DNA of 64,000 bases from PALSA-693 sp963834725 (GTDB taxonomy: Bacteria; Actinomycetota; Acidimicrobiia; Acidimicrobiales; Palsa-688), in NCBI GenBank assembly GCA_963834725.1, contig CAWICN010000001.1:4650001-4714000 (forward strand), given 5' to 3'. The position numbers and the translations under genes are program-made. Shown here in pieces: positions 38,585 through 48,081 of the stretch; the first letter of the stretch is position 1; every line of letters begins with the position of its first letter. The notes under the pieces were generated by a model. It saw nothing but the letters and a program-made list of their open reading frames with translations, had not been told where the DNA came from and did not search any database.

Positions 38585-39730
38585 ATGAACATCGATCCCC
38601 GCCACGTCGATGAGGTCTTGGCGACGACTCGTGCCGTCCGCCGGCGGCTCGATCTCGAGCGCCCGGTCGACAATCAGTTGCTGCTGGACTGCATCGATCT
38701 CGCCGAGCAGGCGCCCACCGGCGGCAACCTGGGCAGCCGCCGGTGGGCGATCGTGCGCGACCAGGCCGTGAAGGATCAGCTGGGCCAGCTGTACCGGGAG
38801 ACGGCCCTGCCGTTCATGTCCGCCGCCGCCGAGCGGCTGCGGGGCAGTGGCCATCCGCAGGAGCAAGTGATGGCGTCAGCGCAATATCTGGCCGAGCACC
38901 TCGCCGACGTGCCGGCGATCGTCATCCCCGCCATCATCGGCCGTCACGGCGGCAACGGCCGCCCCGGGTTGTTCGACTCGGTCATCCAGGCGGCATGGAG
39001 CTTCTGCCTCGCCCTGCGGGCTCGTGGCCTGGGCACCACGTGGGTCACGGCCGCCCTCGAGGACGAGGCCCGAGTGAAGGAGATCCTCGGGATCCCTGCC
39101 CACATGACCGAGATCGTGCTGCTTCCCGTGGCCTGGACCAAGGGCACCGAGTTCCGCCGCGCGCCCCGGCACCCGGCTCGGGCGATCACCTACTTCGATC
39201 GCTTCGGCACCACATCTGAGCACGGACCCGCCGAGAGCTTGCGCTTCGAGGACGGACCCGGGGCCATCGCCGAGGTCGACATCGACGCCGCTCCGGCGGT
39301 GGTGTGGTCGCTGGTGACCGATGTGAACTTGCCGAGCCGGTTCTCCAACGAGTCCATCGGCGCCGAGTGGCAGAGCAACGAACGCGGGGTGGGCGCGGTT
39401 TTCATAGGGCGCAACCGTCACAAGGCGGTCGGCGAGTGGGTCGTCCCGTGCTTCGTCGACGCCTGCGACGAGCTGCGCGCCTTCGGCTGGCGCACCTCTG
39501 ATCCCGACAATCCGGGAGCCCGGTGGCGTTTCGACCTGGAACCGGCCGGCGGCCGGACCCGGCTGCGGTTCAGCTACATCATGGGTCCTGGGCCGTCGGG
39601 GACGACGATGGCGATCACCGCCAACCCCGGCAAGGAGGCCCGCGTGCTGCGCCGCCGCCTCAACGAGGTGCAGGCCAACATGCAGCGCACCGTCGAGGGC
39701 ATCAAGCAACTCGCCGAAACGGCGCGATGA
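38585..39730 (+). CDS. Nitroreductase-SRPBCC fusion protein
   Basis: A 381-residue two-domain protein. Residues 1-215 are a flavin-dependent nitroreductase (AEQAPTGGNLGSRRWAIVRD, then QAAWSFCLALRARGLGTTWV). Residues 225-381 are an SRPBCC/START-like hydrophobic pocket domain (IDAAPAVVWSLVTDVNLPSR). GAGGGAG precedes the ATG. It lies 36 bp after the hydratase gene and overlaps the LLM gene by four bases, so all three form an operon. The second domain may hold or deliver the substrate that the flavin domain reduces; this is inference. Confidence 0.87.
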   Translation: MNIDPRHVDEVLATTRAVRRRLDLERPVDNQLLLDCIDLAEQAPTGGNLGSRRWAIVRDQAVKDQLGQLYRETALPFMSAAAERLRGSGHPQEQVMASAQYLAEHLADVPAIVIPAIIGRHGGNGRPGLFDSVIQAAWSFCLALRARGLGTTWVTAALEDEARVKEILGIPAHMTEIVLLPVAWTKGTEFRRAPRHPARAITYFDRFGTTSEHGPAESLRFEDGPGAIAEVDIDAAPAVVWSLVTDVNLPSRFSNESIGAEWQSNERGVGAVFIGRNRHKAVGEWVVPCFVDACDELRAFGWRTSDPDNPGARWRFDLEPAGGRTRLRFSYIMGPGPSGTTMAITANPGKEARVLRRRLNEVQANMQRTVEGIKQLAETAR

Positions 39731-40803
39731 CCGTGCGGATCGGCATCGCCGCCGTGCCCGCCGGCGCGGCAGGCGTCGAGCTCGTCCGCCAGGCGGAGCG
39801 TCTCGGCGTCGACTCGGTCTGGGTGCCCGAGTTCTGGGCCGGGGACGCCCTGACCCCGCTGGCATTTCTGGCCGCGCAGACCTCCACCATCCGCCTCGCC
39901 ACCGGGATCGTGCAGCTCGGTGCCCGCACTCCGGCGATGCTGGCCATGTCCGCGATGTCCCTCCAGGCGCTGTCCGGTGGTCGGTTCGTCCTCGGCGTCG
40001 GCTCCAGCGGCCCGCAGGTGATGGAGGGTTGGCACGGCGTCCGCTTCGACAAGCCCGTGCGCCGCACCCGAGAGACCATCGACATCATCCGCGCCGTCAC
40101 CGCCGGCCGCCGGCTCGAGTACCAGGGTGAGATCTACCAGCTCCCCCTCCCCGGCGGCGAGGGCCGCGCCATCCGCTCACTGATGCCCCCCACCCATGTC
40201 CCCATCTACATCGCGTCGCTCGGGCCGGCCAACCTGCGCCTCACTGGCGAGCTCGCTGACGGCTGGATCGGCAACTCGTTCTTCCCCGAGACCGCCGAGG
40301 TGTTCCTCGACCCGATCCGCGACGGCGCCACCCGCGCTGGCCGCCCACTCGCCGACCTCGATCTCACGGTGTCGGTGGGTGTCGAGTTCACCAACGACGT
40401 CGACGCCGCCGGCCGCCGCCACGCGGAGGGTTACGCCTTCACCTTCGGCGCCATGGGCTCGGCGACCACCAACTTCTACAACGAAGCCTTCGCCCGCCAG
40501 GGCTACGGCGACGACGTCCGGGCCGTGCAGCAGCTGTGGCTCGCCGGCGACCGTGACGCCGCCCGCCGCCGGGTACCGACCGCCATCGGACTCGGCACCA
40601 ACCTCGTCGGCACCGACGATCTCATCCGCGACCGGCTCCGCCTCTATCGCGACGCCGGCATCACGACGCTGCGCGCCCAACTCCAAGGCGATCCGCAACC
40701 CGATCTCCAGCGCCAGCTCGACGACCTCGCCCATCTGCTCGACCTCGTCCACGAGGTGAACGAGGAACCCGAGACCACCATCAGGACGGGGACGAGCATA
40801 TGA
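39727..40803 (+). CDS. LLM class F420-dependent oxidoreductase
   Basis: A 358-residue luciferase-like TIM-barrel protein. VRQAERLGVDSVWVPEFWAG, IRLATGIVQLGARTPAMLAM, LGVGSSGPQVMEGWHGV and VPIYIASLGPANLRLTGELA are hallmarks of actinobacterial F420-dependent members. The ATG overlaps the TGA of the fusion gene (ATGA), so translation is coupled. It probably oxidises or reduces an intermediate of the cargo pathway using F420 or FMN. The C-terminus is complete. Confidence 0.88.
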   Translation: MTVRIGIAAVPAGAAGVELVRQAERLGVDSVWVPEFWAGDALTPLAFLAAQTSTIRLATGIVQLGARTPAMLAMSAMSLQALSGGRFVLGVGSSGPQVMEGWHGVRFDKPVRRTRETIDIIRAVTAGRRLEYQGEIYQLPLPGGEGRAIRSLMPPTHVPIYIASLGPANLRLTGELADGWIGNSFFPETAEVFLDPIRDGATRAGRPLADLDLTVSVGVEFTNDVDAAGRRHAEGYAFTFGAMGSATTNFYNEAFARQGYGDDVRAVQQLWLAGDRDAARRRVPTAIGLGTNLVGTDDLIRDRLRLYRDAGITTLRAQLQGDPQPDLQRQLDDLAHLLDLVHEVNEEPETTIRTGTSI

Positions 40804-40809
40804 CCGCAC

Positions 40810-41150
40810 TGTGCGAACCAGGCGGCGGGCTGCACGTAGCGCACCGCGCCCCACCGAGGGGAGCCAGGCCTCGCTTGGGTTCCAGTTGGCAGAAGCGGGT
40901 GTCGGAGGCGGCCACCACGATGTCGCCCGCGAGCGCGATCTCGATCCCGATCGTGAACGTGATGCCTTGCAGTGCCGTCACTGGCGGCTTGGGCAGCCGG
41001 CGGCCGAGGCCGAACGGATGGACTGGCTCCGGGGTCTGCTTCGCCTTCAGGCGGGCGCCGTCCCGTTGGGCCTCCTCGCTGAAGAACAGCAGCTTCAGCC
41101 CGGCCGTCGTGTGATCGCCGGCAAGGGCCAAGGCGCCGACGAACACCGAC
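40810..41150 (-). pseudogene. Inverted partial duplicate of the enoyl-CoA hydratase gene
   Basis: The minus strand encodes LALAGDHTTAGLKLLFFSEE, FGLGRRLPKPPVTALQGITF and ASDTRFCQLEPKRGLAPLGG, nearly identical to residues 60-170 of the hydratase at 37718. It breaks off just after GGA, losing the C-terminal half, and its upstream part diverges. It lies in inverted orientation about 2.7 kb from the intact gene, with the fusion and LLM genes between. Confidence 0.8.
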
Positions 41151-41292
41151 GGATCGTCGAGTTCCCGGTGACGATCACCCCCTCCAGGCGCGAAACACGG
41201 TCCACCACGCATAGGCGCCGCAACCCAGGAACGTAGCGACCCGTGACCACGACGGCGACGACCTCGCTCCAATCCGACAGACAGGGAATCTC

Positions 41293-42129
41293 ATGACCGA
41301 CCTCCAACTCGACGTCTACACGAGCCCGACACGCGACCTGCCCAACGGCGGTCAGTTCTCACCGACCACCGCGACGCTGGTGTTCGGGCCCACCGAAGCG
41401 GTCCTCGTCGACACTCAGTACATGGAGACCGACGTCGCCGAGCTGGCACGACGCATCACCACGTCCGGCCGGACGCTCACCGCGATCTACCTCACACACG
41501 CCCACGCCGACCACTACTTCGGACTCGAGCGTTTGCTCGACCAGTTTCCTCACGCCCGCCCGCTCGCTGTTCCCGCCGTCGCTGGCGACATCGCATCCGG
41601 CCACGAGGCGTCCCGCGCCGAATGGGCAGAGCGATTCGGTGGCGAGGCACTCGACAACACCGTTGTGCCCGAACCGCTGGAGGGGGACACCATCACCGTC
41701 GACGGTGAACCGCTGCGAGCGATCAACGTCGGCCAAGCCGACATCCCGAACAACACCGTCTTGCACATCCCCTCGCTCGGGGCCGTCATCACGGGCGACG
41801 TCATCTACAACGGCATCAATCCGTTCCTCGGCGTATCCAGCCCTGAGGAGTGGCGAGCGTGGCTGGCCAGCGTCGACAGGGTTGCCGAGCTCGAACCCCG
41901 CATCGTCATCGCCGGGCACAAACGACCGGAGCTCCCCGACGACGACCTGGCCGCCAGTCTCGACGCCACCCGGGATTACATCCAGGACTTCATCGAAGAG
42001 CTCGACCTCGCCAGCGACTCACGGGACCTGGTCGCCCGCATGCAACGCCGCTACCCCGATCACGGCAACCCGAGCGCACTGATCCTGTCTGCTGTGACCG
42101 CCGTCAGACGCCGGAAGGCCAGTTCCTGA
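41293..42129 (+). CDS. MBL-fold metallo-hydrolase
   Basis: A 278-residue metallo-beta-lactamase-fold hydrolase. The zinc motif is THAHADHYFG (about residues 68-77). Further ligands are probably in GDVIYNGIN (Asp) and AGHKRPE (His), near 170 and 210. The substrate could be a lactone, thioester or other ester; sequence does not tell. It is transcribed in the same direction as the LLM operon but after the inverted duplicate, so it likely has its own promoter. The start is ATG 41293. Confidence 0.87.
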   Translation: MTDLQLDVYTSPTRDLPNGGQFSPTTATLVFGPTEAVLVDTQYMETDVAELARRITTSGRTLTAIYLTHAHADHYFGLERLLDQFPHARPLAVPAVAGDIASGHEASRAEWAERFGGEALDNTVVPEPLEGDTITVDGEPLRAINVGQADIPNNTVLHIPSLGAVITGDVIYNGINPFLGVSSPEEWRAWLASVDRVAELEPRIVIAGHKRPELPDDDLAASLDATRDYIQDFIEELDLASDSRDLVARMQRRYPDHGNPSALILSAVTAVRRRKASS

Positions 42130-42189
42130 CCCACCCCTGGGGGCGCGGGCGACGGCCGGCGCCTTCAGCGCTCGACCGAGGGGCCTCGT

Positions 42190-43030
42190 TGGCGCTCAAA
42201 TCCGCGGTGCTCCTGGGACTGTGTCGGATGTTTGCCGCCGTGCCCAGCGTCGGGGTAAATGACCAGTTCGCTCTTCGGCAGGCGGCGGTCGAGGTCGACG
42301 GAGTTCGTGGTGGCACCATCCTGTCGTTGTCACCGTTGGCGACCAGCACGGGCTGCTGGATGAAGGACAGGTCGGCAGGGTCCTGCAGACCCCAGCGATG
42401 GATGGCCTTCAGCTGGGCGCGATAGCCGGACAGAGAGATCGACTGGTCGCGGTTCTTGGTGCGCTCCTTCAAACGTGCCAGGGAACTCTTTGGCTGATCG
42501 TTTCCCGTTGGGGGTCCGGGTGAAGAATAGGAACGTGTTGGGATCCCTGAAACGTGAGCGTGCGACGTCGAGGTTCGAGATCCGGGTCACCTTGCTGATC
42601 CCCTCGCCGCCGGCCGGGCCCGTTCCGGCGAGAATCAGCCTGCGGACGAACCGGGTTCTTCCAGTGCGACCACCTGCGATCACGCCCAGAGAGAACCCGA
42701 GAATGTCGACCTGCTCGAAGCGGAGCGCCCGGATAAGGTGACGGCGTCGTTCGCCATCGCCTCCACCGTGTCGTGCACCTTGCAGGTGGTGGCGCCAACG
42801 CCTCGGTTATCGAAGGTGATCACTCGGTGCTTCGCGGCGATGCCGTCGACGACGCGTGGGTCCCAGTTGTCCAGGTTCGCCGCCAGGTGCGTCAAGAAGA
42901 TCACCGGGGTGCCGGTTTGCTGGCCGAGCTCTCGATAGGCGAATTGCACCCCGCCGGCGGTGACGGTGCGGGTGGCGGCGTGCTTGTACGACACGGTGTC
43001 ACAGCTCGGAGGCTTCCGGTTGTCATTCAT
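42190..43030 (-). pseudogene. Alpha/beta hydrolase, multiply frameshifted
   Basis: From ATG 43030 the frame reads VQFAYRELGQQTGTPVIFLT and KHRVITFDNRGVGAT. The nucleophile elbow ILGFSLG follows in another frame, then RLILAGTGPAGGEGI, QQPVLVANGDNDRMVPP (acid loop), and YPDAGHGG (catalytic His) in further frames. At least three frameshifts break it. All triad positions survive in the DNA, so the decay is recent. The ancestral enzyme was a haloperoxidase/esterase-type hydrolase. Confidence 0.72.
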
Positions 43031-43565
43031 GTCGAGGTCCTTTGGAGTTGGTCTGGTCGCGGTTCGTGGCGCTCACCGGGCGGGGCTCGGCGGGTGAGGT
43101 CCATCGGGGCGGAGCGTCACGAGGTGCAGGACCCTGGTTCCGGTATTCAGCACGGCTCCGACGTCGCGGAGGAGGTTCACTGCGACTCCTGTGGATCAGG
43201 CCACCGTTGGCCCCGAGCACCGGGGCGAACGCTCGACTCATCGAAAGCGTTCCGAACACGTTGGTGTCGAACTCGCGCCGTCCACCTTCGAGTGCGTCGT
43301 CGGCGAGCACGGACGTGCCCGTCAAGATGCCGGCGTTGTTGACCAGCAAGGTCGTGTCATCACACTGGGCGGCCGCGGCCGCGGTGTCGACCGGTGAGGT
43401 GATGTCGAGCCGCACCGGCACCACCCCGGCGATCCCGATTGTGTCCGGGTCGCGCGCTCCGGCGTACACCTTCGACGCCCCACGCGCGAGCAGCGCACGG
43501 CAAAAGCCCGCCCCGAGCCCTCGGTTCGCGCCGGTCACCAACGCAACGGATCCTGCAACGTCCAC
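43023..43565 (-). CDS. Short-chain dehydrogenase, C-terminally truncated
   Basis: The first 125 residues are a normal SDR: cofactor loop TGANRGLGAGF, LDITSPVD, and LLVNNAG. After SRAFAPVLGANGGLI the family resemblance ends. The catalytic Ser and YxxxK are absent, and an Arg/Pro-rich tail of about 55 residues takes their place up to the stop at 43023. The gene overlaps the start of the broken hydrolase by eight bases. The protein is probably inactive. Confidence 0.65.
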   Translation of the reverse strand: MDVAGSVALVTGANRGLGAGFCRALLARGASKVYAGARDPDTIGIAGVVPVRLDITSPVDTAAAAAQCDDTTLLVNNAGILTGTSVLADDALEGGRREFDTNVFGTLSMSRAFAPVLGANGGLIHRSRSEPPPRRRSRAEYRNQGPAPRDAPPRWTSPAEPRPVSATNRDQTNSKGPRHE

Positions 43566-43648
43566 GACGCCTCCTCACAATCGAACCCAGCGCCGGAGAC
43601 GGCCGTCCCGCTGGTGGGTTGCTTCAAACAACGGACCCTACCGTGGTA

Positions 43649-43666
43649 GGTTCCATCACGCAACCC
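43649..43666. promoter_or_regulatory. HxlR-type operator upstream of regulator gene
   Basis: GGTTCCATCACGCAACCC lies 12 bp before the start of the HxlR gene and matches the motifs at 37709 and 48761. A separate palindrome CCTACCGTGGTAGG lies directly upstream, sharing the final GG. Autoregulation is likely. Confidence 0.55.
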
Positions 43667-43677
43667 AGCTAGAGTGA

Positions 43678-44244
43678 ATGGCGGTGCAGCGGTCCAGCTT
43701 TCGAGATATGAACTGCTCCATCGGCCAGTCCCTCGAGGTGGTGGGCGAATGTTGGAGCCTGTTCATCATCCGCGACGCCTTCTTGGGCGTGACTCGCTTC
43801 GACGACCTCCAGGAACGCCTCGGCATCGCCCGCAACGTGCTCGACCAACGGCTCACCCACCTCGTCGACGAGGGCGTGGTAGAGCGCGTCCCCTACAGCG
43901 AGCACCCGCCCCGCTTCGACTACGTCCTCACCGAGCAAGGCCGCGACCTGTGGCCCGTGATCGTCGCACTGCGACAGTGGGGCGACCGCGGGCGAGCCCC
44001 CCACGGCCCACCCCTCCAACTCGTGCACCGCGCCTGTGGCCACGTGGCCGATCTGGTCGCCGTCTGCAGGGAATGCGGCGAGCCAGCTGGCGCCGGCGAC
44101 GTGATGCCGGTGCCCGGGCCGGGCGACGACGGCGACGTAATCCCCGACCACCGGCCGAGCCGATCGCCACGCCAGGCTCCGGCGACCAGCCACCAATCCG
44201 TCACACCGCACCTAGGCCCCTTTTTCGCACCGTTTGAGGGTTAG
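43678..44244 (+). CDS. HxlR family regulator with zinc-ribbon-like tail
   Basis: A 188-residue winged-helix regulator. The conserved Cys (MNCSIGQ) that some HxlR proteins use for sensing is present. The HTH runs through LEVVGECWSLFIIRDAFLG and ERLGIARNVLDQRLTHLVDE. After the wing, HRACGHVADLVAVCRECGE suggests a Cys4 or Cys3His zinc site. The last 45 residues are Pro/Ser-rich. It is a close paralogue of the broken gene at 35803. It probably represses the divergent SDR/hydrolase genes, now broken, and itself. Confidence 0.87.
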   Translation: MAVQRSSFRDMNCSIGQSLEVVGECWSLFIIRDAFLGVTRFDDLQERLGIARNVLDQRLTHLVDEGVVERVPYSEHPPRFDYVLTEQGRDLWPVIVALRQWGDRGRAPHGPPLQLVHRACGHVADLVAVCRECGEPAGAGDVMPVPGPGDDGDVIPDHRPSRSPRQAPATSHQSVTPHLGPFFAPFEG

Positions 44245-44267
44245 TTCCCCCGGTCTTAGGGGTCGCC

Positions 44268-44636
44268 TCACTGGCTGGGGTTAGGACCGTCGGGGGTGAT
44301 GGCCGTGGCGATCTGGTCGATGACGGGGAAGGGTTGCGAGTGGTTGTAGTTGTCGGCGCTTTGCCATGGGCTTTTCGGGTCAGCGTCGACGATTTGGTCG
44401 ATTTCGTCGAGGTACATGCATCGCCACCGCTTGCGGGGATCGGGGTGGAGGGTTCCTGTGCTGGTCTGCCCGCCGGTCTGGTAGCCGAGAACCATGGCCC
44501 GGCCGTTGTGCCATCCGAGGGCGTGGGGGCAGATGAGGCGGCAGCGGCCGTGGTAGGAGACCTGGACCGGGCGGCGAGCTTGGAGGGCGGTGTTGAGCCG
44601 GCACCACGCGGTCGGCATGGTGGCGATAGGGGTCAT
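44268..44636 (-). CDS. Small WYL-like protein coupled to transposase
   Basis: A 122-residue protein whose ATG overlaps the transposase stop by four bases (ATGA). RRPVQVSYHGRCRLICPHAL, then LGYQTGG and WRCMYLDEIDQIVD resemble a single WYL domain, a ligand-binding module usually attached to HTH regulators. No DNA-binding domain is present. As the second gene of the transposase operon it may be a passenger or a transposition regulator; that is inference. The frame continues upstream in the transposase region but that part is an overlap shadow. Confidence 0.65.
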   Translation of the reverse strand: MTPIATMPTAWCRLNTALQARRPVQVSYHGRCRLICPHALGWHNGRAMVLGYQTGGQTSTGTLHPDPRKRWRCMYLDEIDQIVDADPKSPWQSADNYNHSQPFPVIDQIATAITPDGPNPSQ

Positions 44637-46411
44637 GTTCGTTGTTCCTGGGTGGCTTCGGGCCACGGGAGGGGGATGGCGAGCAGGGCGAGGATGACCC
44701 GCTGGGTGTGGCTGAGCGGGTCGAGGACCAGGCCGCCGGCGGTGTAGGTGGCGCACAGACCGTCGAAGGCGGCGAGGGCGGCGCGGGCGGTTGGTTTGGC
44801 GGCGCGGCCTTCGGGCAAGATGCCCGGCAGGGTGTTTTCTTCGCCCAGAGCGGCGCGAAGTTCGGCTTCGATGAGCCCGAAGATGAGCAGGGCGATGCCG
44901 ATCACGGCGATGAGCGCTTCGATGCGGGCGTCGTTGTGGAGAAACACCGGCCGAACGTGCAGGGCCTGTTTTAGATCGCGGTGGCGTTGCTCGTCGATCC
45001 ACTGGTCTTTGTAGATGCGAAGCACGTCGAGGGAGTTGAGGCTGCGGCCGTGTGGGTCGGCGAGGTTGGTGGCCAGCGCGTAGAGCCCGTCGAGCTCGCC
45101 GGCTTTGGCCATAGCGTCTCGGTCGACGGTCCAGGTGATGGTCGGTTTGCCGTCGGATTCGCCGGTGGTGACGGAGATGAGTCCGGCCACACCGTCTGCG
45201 AGGATCTGTGCGACCTTGGCGTCGACTTGAGATTTGGTTTTGTAGTAGCGGCCGCCCAAGCCGTTGCGGATCCGCCCCAGAGCGGCCTGGGCCTTTTCTA
45301 GACGTCGGGTGCGGGCGTCGGCGACAGAGGCGGCCTCTTCGGAGGAGAAGATGTAGCCGACGCGCAGATGGTGGGTGTCGCCGTCGCCGTCTGCGACGGG
45401 GAAGGGACGCAAGACTCCTTTCCATACGGTGCGCTTTTGGGGTGGGAGCCGCCGTTCGCGCTGCGAGCAGTAGTCGAGGCGGCGCAGAGCGGACAGGCCG
45501 GCGGGGACCTGTTGGGTGAATCGTTGCGCCCAGCCGGTATCGGCGCGTAGCGGCACCACGAAACCCACGCCCGTGGTGTCAAGAGCGCACAGGTTCTCCA
45601 AATGGCCAAGGCCGGAGTCGGCCACGACCACCAGGCCGGGCGGCAGCGCCTTCACGAGGGTGTCGATGGCGTCCATGAACGCCGGCGGCTCGCCCGAGGC
45701 GCCCTGGTGGGGACGGAAGTACAGCGCCACACCGGTTTTGGTGGACGCCTGTAGTGTCTTGATCTGCCGGCCGATGCTGCCATCCGCCGCCCAACCCTTC
45801 TTCACCAGGGCAGAGTTCTCGTAGCTGCCGGCGAAGCGCACCCCGGTCAGATCGAGATGAAGCCGGCCGGCGTCGACAACGCGGAAACGCTCGATGGTGC
45901 GCAAAAGCAGCCGACCCCGCAGGTCCTCGGCCTTGGGTGCGAGGGCGTCGAGGGCCCGGCCGAGCCGGTCGTCGTTCAATAGGCCCGCCGGCACGTCGAA
46001 CAGCTCGGCCATCGCCGCCTGCGACGCCCATCCGGCTATGTCATAAAGGGGGGCGGGGCCGGCCAGGCGATTGGCGACCAGGGCGGCGATCACCTCGCCA
46101 TGGGTGAGCAGTGACCGTCCCCGCATGGAAGCGACCTGGTCGACCAGTCCGGCCAGGCCCAAACGTCTGAGGTAGTGGGCCACCAGCAAAAGCGGGCCGA
46201 CCTCGCGGCGGGTGCCCACCGGGGGCGGGTCCAGCCGGGCGAACGCGCCGGCCCAGCGGTCCAGCTGGCCGGAGGCCTTCAGCTCATCCAAACGACCGAG
46301 GGTTGCCACAACACGCTGGCGGACCTTGCCGCCGTGGCGGTGGCCTTCTACCAGTTGCACGTACTCGTGCACCTGATCGCCGCGCCGGACACGCTTCACC
46401 CGGGGATACAT
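44633..46411 (-). CDS. IS1634 family transposase
   Basis: A complete 592-residue transposase of the IS4-related IS1634 group. DDE residues are visible as Asp in LHLDLTGVRF (about 190), Asp in VVVADSGLG (about 258) and Glu in YKDQWIDEQRHRDLKQ (about 475), the last matching the YREK-like signature. The N-terminal VHEYVQLVEGHRHGGKVRQRV is typical. I could not find terminal inverted repeats by eye, so the insertion limits are open. The gene looks functional, unlike most of its neighbours. Confidence 0.88.
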   Translation of the reverse strand: MYPRVKRVRRGDQVHEYVQLVEGHRHGGKVRQRVVATLGRLDELKASGQLDRWAGAFARLDPPPVGTRREVGPLLLVAHYLRRLGLAGLVDQVASMRGRSLLTHGEVIAALVANRLAGPAPLYDIAGWASQAAMAELFDVPAGLLNDDRLGRALDALAPKAEDLRGRLLLRTIERFRVVDAGRLHLDLTGVRFAGSYENSALVKKGWAADGSIGRQIKTLQASTKTGVALYFRPHQGASGEPPAFMDAIDTLVKALPPGLVVVADSGLGHLENLCALDTTGVGFVVPLRADTGWAQRFTQQVPAGLSALRRLDYCSQRERRLPPQKRTVWKGVLRPFPVADGDGDTHHLRVGYIFSSEEAASVADARTRRLEKAQAALGRIRNGLGGRYYKTKSQVDAKVAQILADGVAGLISVTTGESDGKPTITWTVDRDAMAKAGELDGLYALATNLADPHGRSLNSLDVLRIYKDQWIDEQRHRDLKQALHVRPVFLHNDARIEALIAVIGIALLIFGLIEAELRAALGEENTLPGILPEGRAAKPTARAALAAFDGLCATYTAGGLVLDPLSHTQRVILALLAIPLPWPEATQEQRT

Positions 46412-46686
46412 GTTGGCACAACCCTAGCACGAGCGACCCACAAATAACAAGCATGTCATTCGCCCCGTTGGCACAACACATCTCAGCCCGAACCCCCACC
46501 CAGAGGCCCAAAACCCAGCCAATACAAGGGGAACTCGGCGGCGATCAGCCAGGGTTACCTCATCCCGGTGCGGAAAACGGGCCTAGGGTTGGAACGCCCC
46601 GGTCGGTCCCACCAATCGGGCCTCCCTGATAGACGGAAACGCCCCAATCGCAACGATAAAGCCGATCTAAGGCCAAGGAGAGACGA

Positions 46687-48018
46687 ATGCCCACACCAGG
46701 AATGCACTCCGGCGTCGCCACCGACGACGCCTTGAACCTGTCGATGTCCGAGCACGCCGTCCCGCTCTACGAGGCGGTCAAGGCGTTCATCCAGAACGAG
46801 GTCGAGCCCATCACGGCCGACTTCTACCGGCTCGGGGAGGGCCGGACGGAGCACTGGGGCTACGGCGAGGGCCAGCTGGAGCTGCTCGACGGGGTCAAGG
46901 GCAAGGCCAAGGCCAATGGGTTGTGGAACTTCTTCCTCCCCAATGCGGAGACCGGCGAGGGCCTGTCGAACCTCGATTACGCCTACATCGCCCAGGAGCT
47001 AGGCAAGAACCCGCTGGCGTCCGAGTGCCTCAACTGCAGCGCCCCCGACACCGGGAACATGGAGGTGCTCGAGCGGGTGGGAACTGAGGAGCAGAAGGAG
47101 CGGTGGCTGAAGCCGCTGCTGGCCGGCGAAATCCGTTCGGCGTTCGCGATGACCGAGCCGGACGTGGCCTCGTCGGACGCCAAAAACATCGCCTGCACGG
47201 CGGTCCTCGACGGCGACGAGTGGCTCATCAACGGCGAGAAGTTCTACATCTCCGGCGCTGGCGATCCCCGGTGCAAGATCATGATCGCGATGGTGCAAAC
47301 GAGCCCGGACGGGCCGCCGCACAAGCGCCAGTCGCAGATCCTCGTCCCGATGGACACGCCGGGCGTGGACATCCTCGGCCCGATGCATGTCTTCGGCGAC
47401 GACGACGCCCCCCACGGCCACATGCACCTGCGCTTCAACGACGTCCGGGTGCCGAAGGCGAACATCCTGCTCGGTGAGGGGCGGGGCTTCGAGATCAGCC
47501 AGGTCCGCCTGGGACCCGGCCGCATCCACCACTGCATGCGCTCGATCGGCGCGGCCGAAAAGGCGCTCGAACTGATGGTGCGCCGCGGTCTCAACCGGGA
47601 GGCGTTCGGCAAGCCGCTGGCCAACCTGGGCAAGAACACCGAGATGATCGCCAAGGCCCGCATCGAGATCGAGGCCATGCGGCTGATGGTGCTGCGGGCG
47701 GCCAAGGCGATGGACGTGATGGGCAACACCGAGGCCCGGGTGTGGGTGAGCGCGGTCAAGGCGATGGTGCCGGAGCGGGTGTGCAGGATCATCGATGACG
47801 CCATCCAGATCCACGGTGCCACCGGCGTGTCCCAGTGGACGCCGCTGGCCCGCATGTACACCTCGCAGCGGACGCTGCGGCTGGCCGACGGCCCGGACGA
47901 GGTGCACTGGCATGTCGTCGGCCGCGCCGAACTCACCCGCTACGAGAACGACCACGCCCCGGCCGTCGTCAAGACGGCGGCGACGGAGCCGGGCGGCCAG
48001 TTCTCCGGCCCCGCCTGA
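46687..48018 (+). CDS. Acyl-CoA dehydrogenase
   Basis: A 443-residue flavoprotein of the acyl-CoA dehydrogenase family. FAMTEPDVASSDAKNI and YISGAGDPRCK are the FAD and substrate-binding landmarks; RLGPGRIHHCMRSIGAAEKAL and IQIHGATGVSQWTPLARMY are C-terminal signatures. The catalytic base is probably in the segment around HGATG, where many members have Asp or Glu. AAGGAG precedes the ATG. It probably makes the enoyl-CoA for the crotonase encoded upstream. The long N-terminal part (about 40 residues) resembles the subgroup acting on bulky acyl chains. Confidence 0.9.
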   Translation: MPTPGMHSGVATDDALNLSMSEHAVPLYEAVKAFIQNEVEPITADFYRLGEGRTEHWGYGEGQLELLDGVKGKAKANGLWNFFLPNAETGEGLSNLDYAYIAQELGKNPLASECLNCSAPDTGNMEVLERVGTEEQKERWLKPLLAGEIRSAFAMTEPDVASSDAKNIACTAVLDGDEWLINGEKFYISGAGDPRCKIMIAMVQTSPDGPPHKRQSQILVPMDTPGVDILGPMHVFGDDDAPHGHMHLRFNDVRVPKANILLGEGRGFEISQVRLGPGRIHHCMRSIGAAEKALELMVRRGLNREAFGKPLANLGKNTEMIAKARIEIEAMRLMVLRAAKAMDVMGNTEARVWVSAVKAMVPERVCRIIDDAIQIHGATGVSQWTPLARMYTSQRTLRLADGPDEVHWHVVGRAELTRYENDHAPAVVKTAATEPGGQFSGPA

Positions 48019-48081
48019 TCGGACCCTCCGAGGCCGCCTGGCGACAGCGTCACATGCGAAACACGACGCCGTCCTGTCATG

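Noticed and set aside
44637..45425. Long Arg-rich upstream extension of the WYL-like frame
   Set aside because: It is the out-of-frame shadow of the transposase gene; the small gene begins at ATG 44636.
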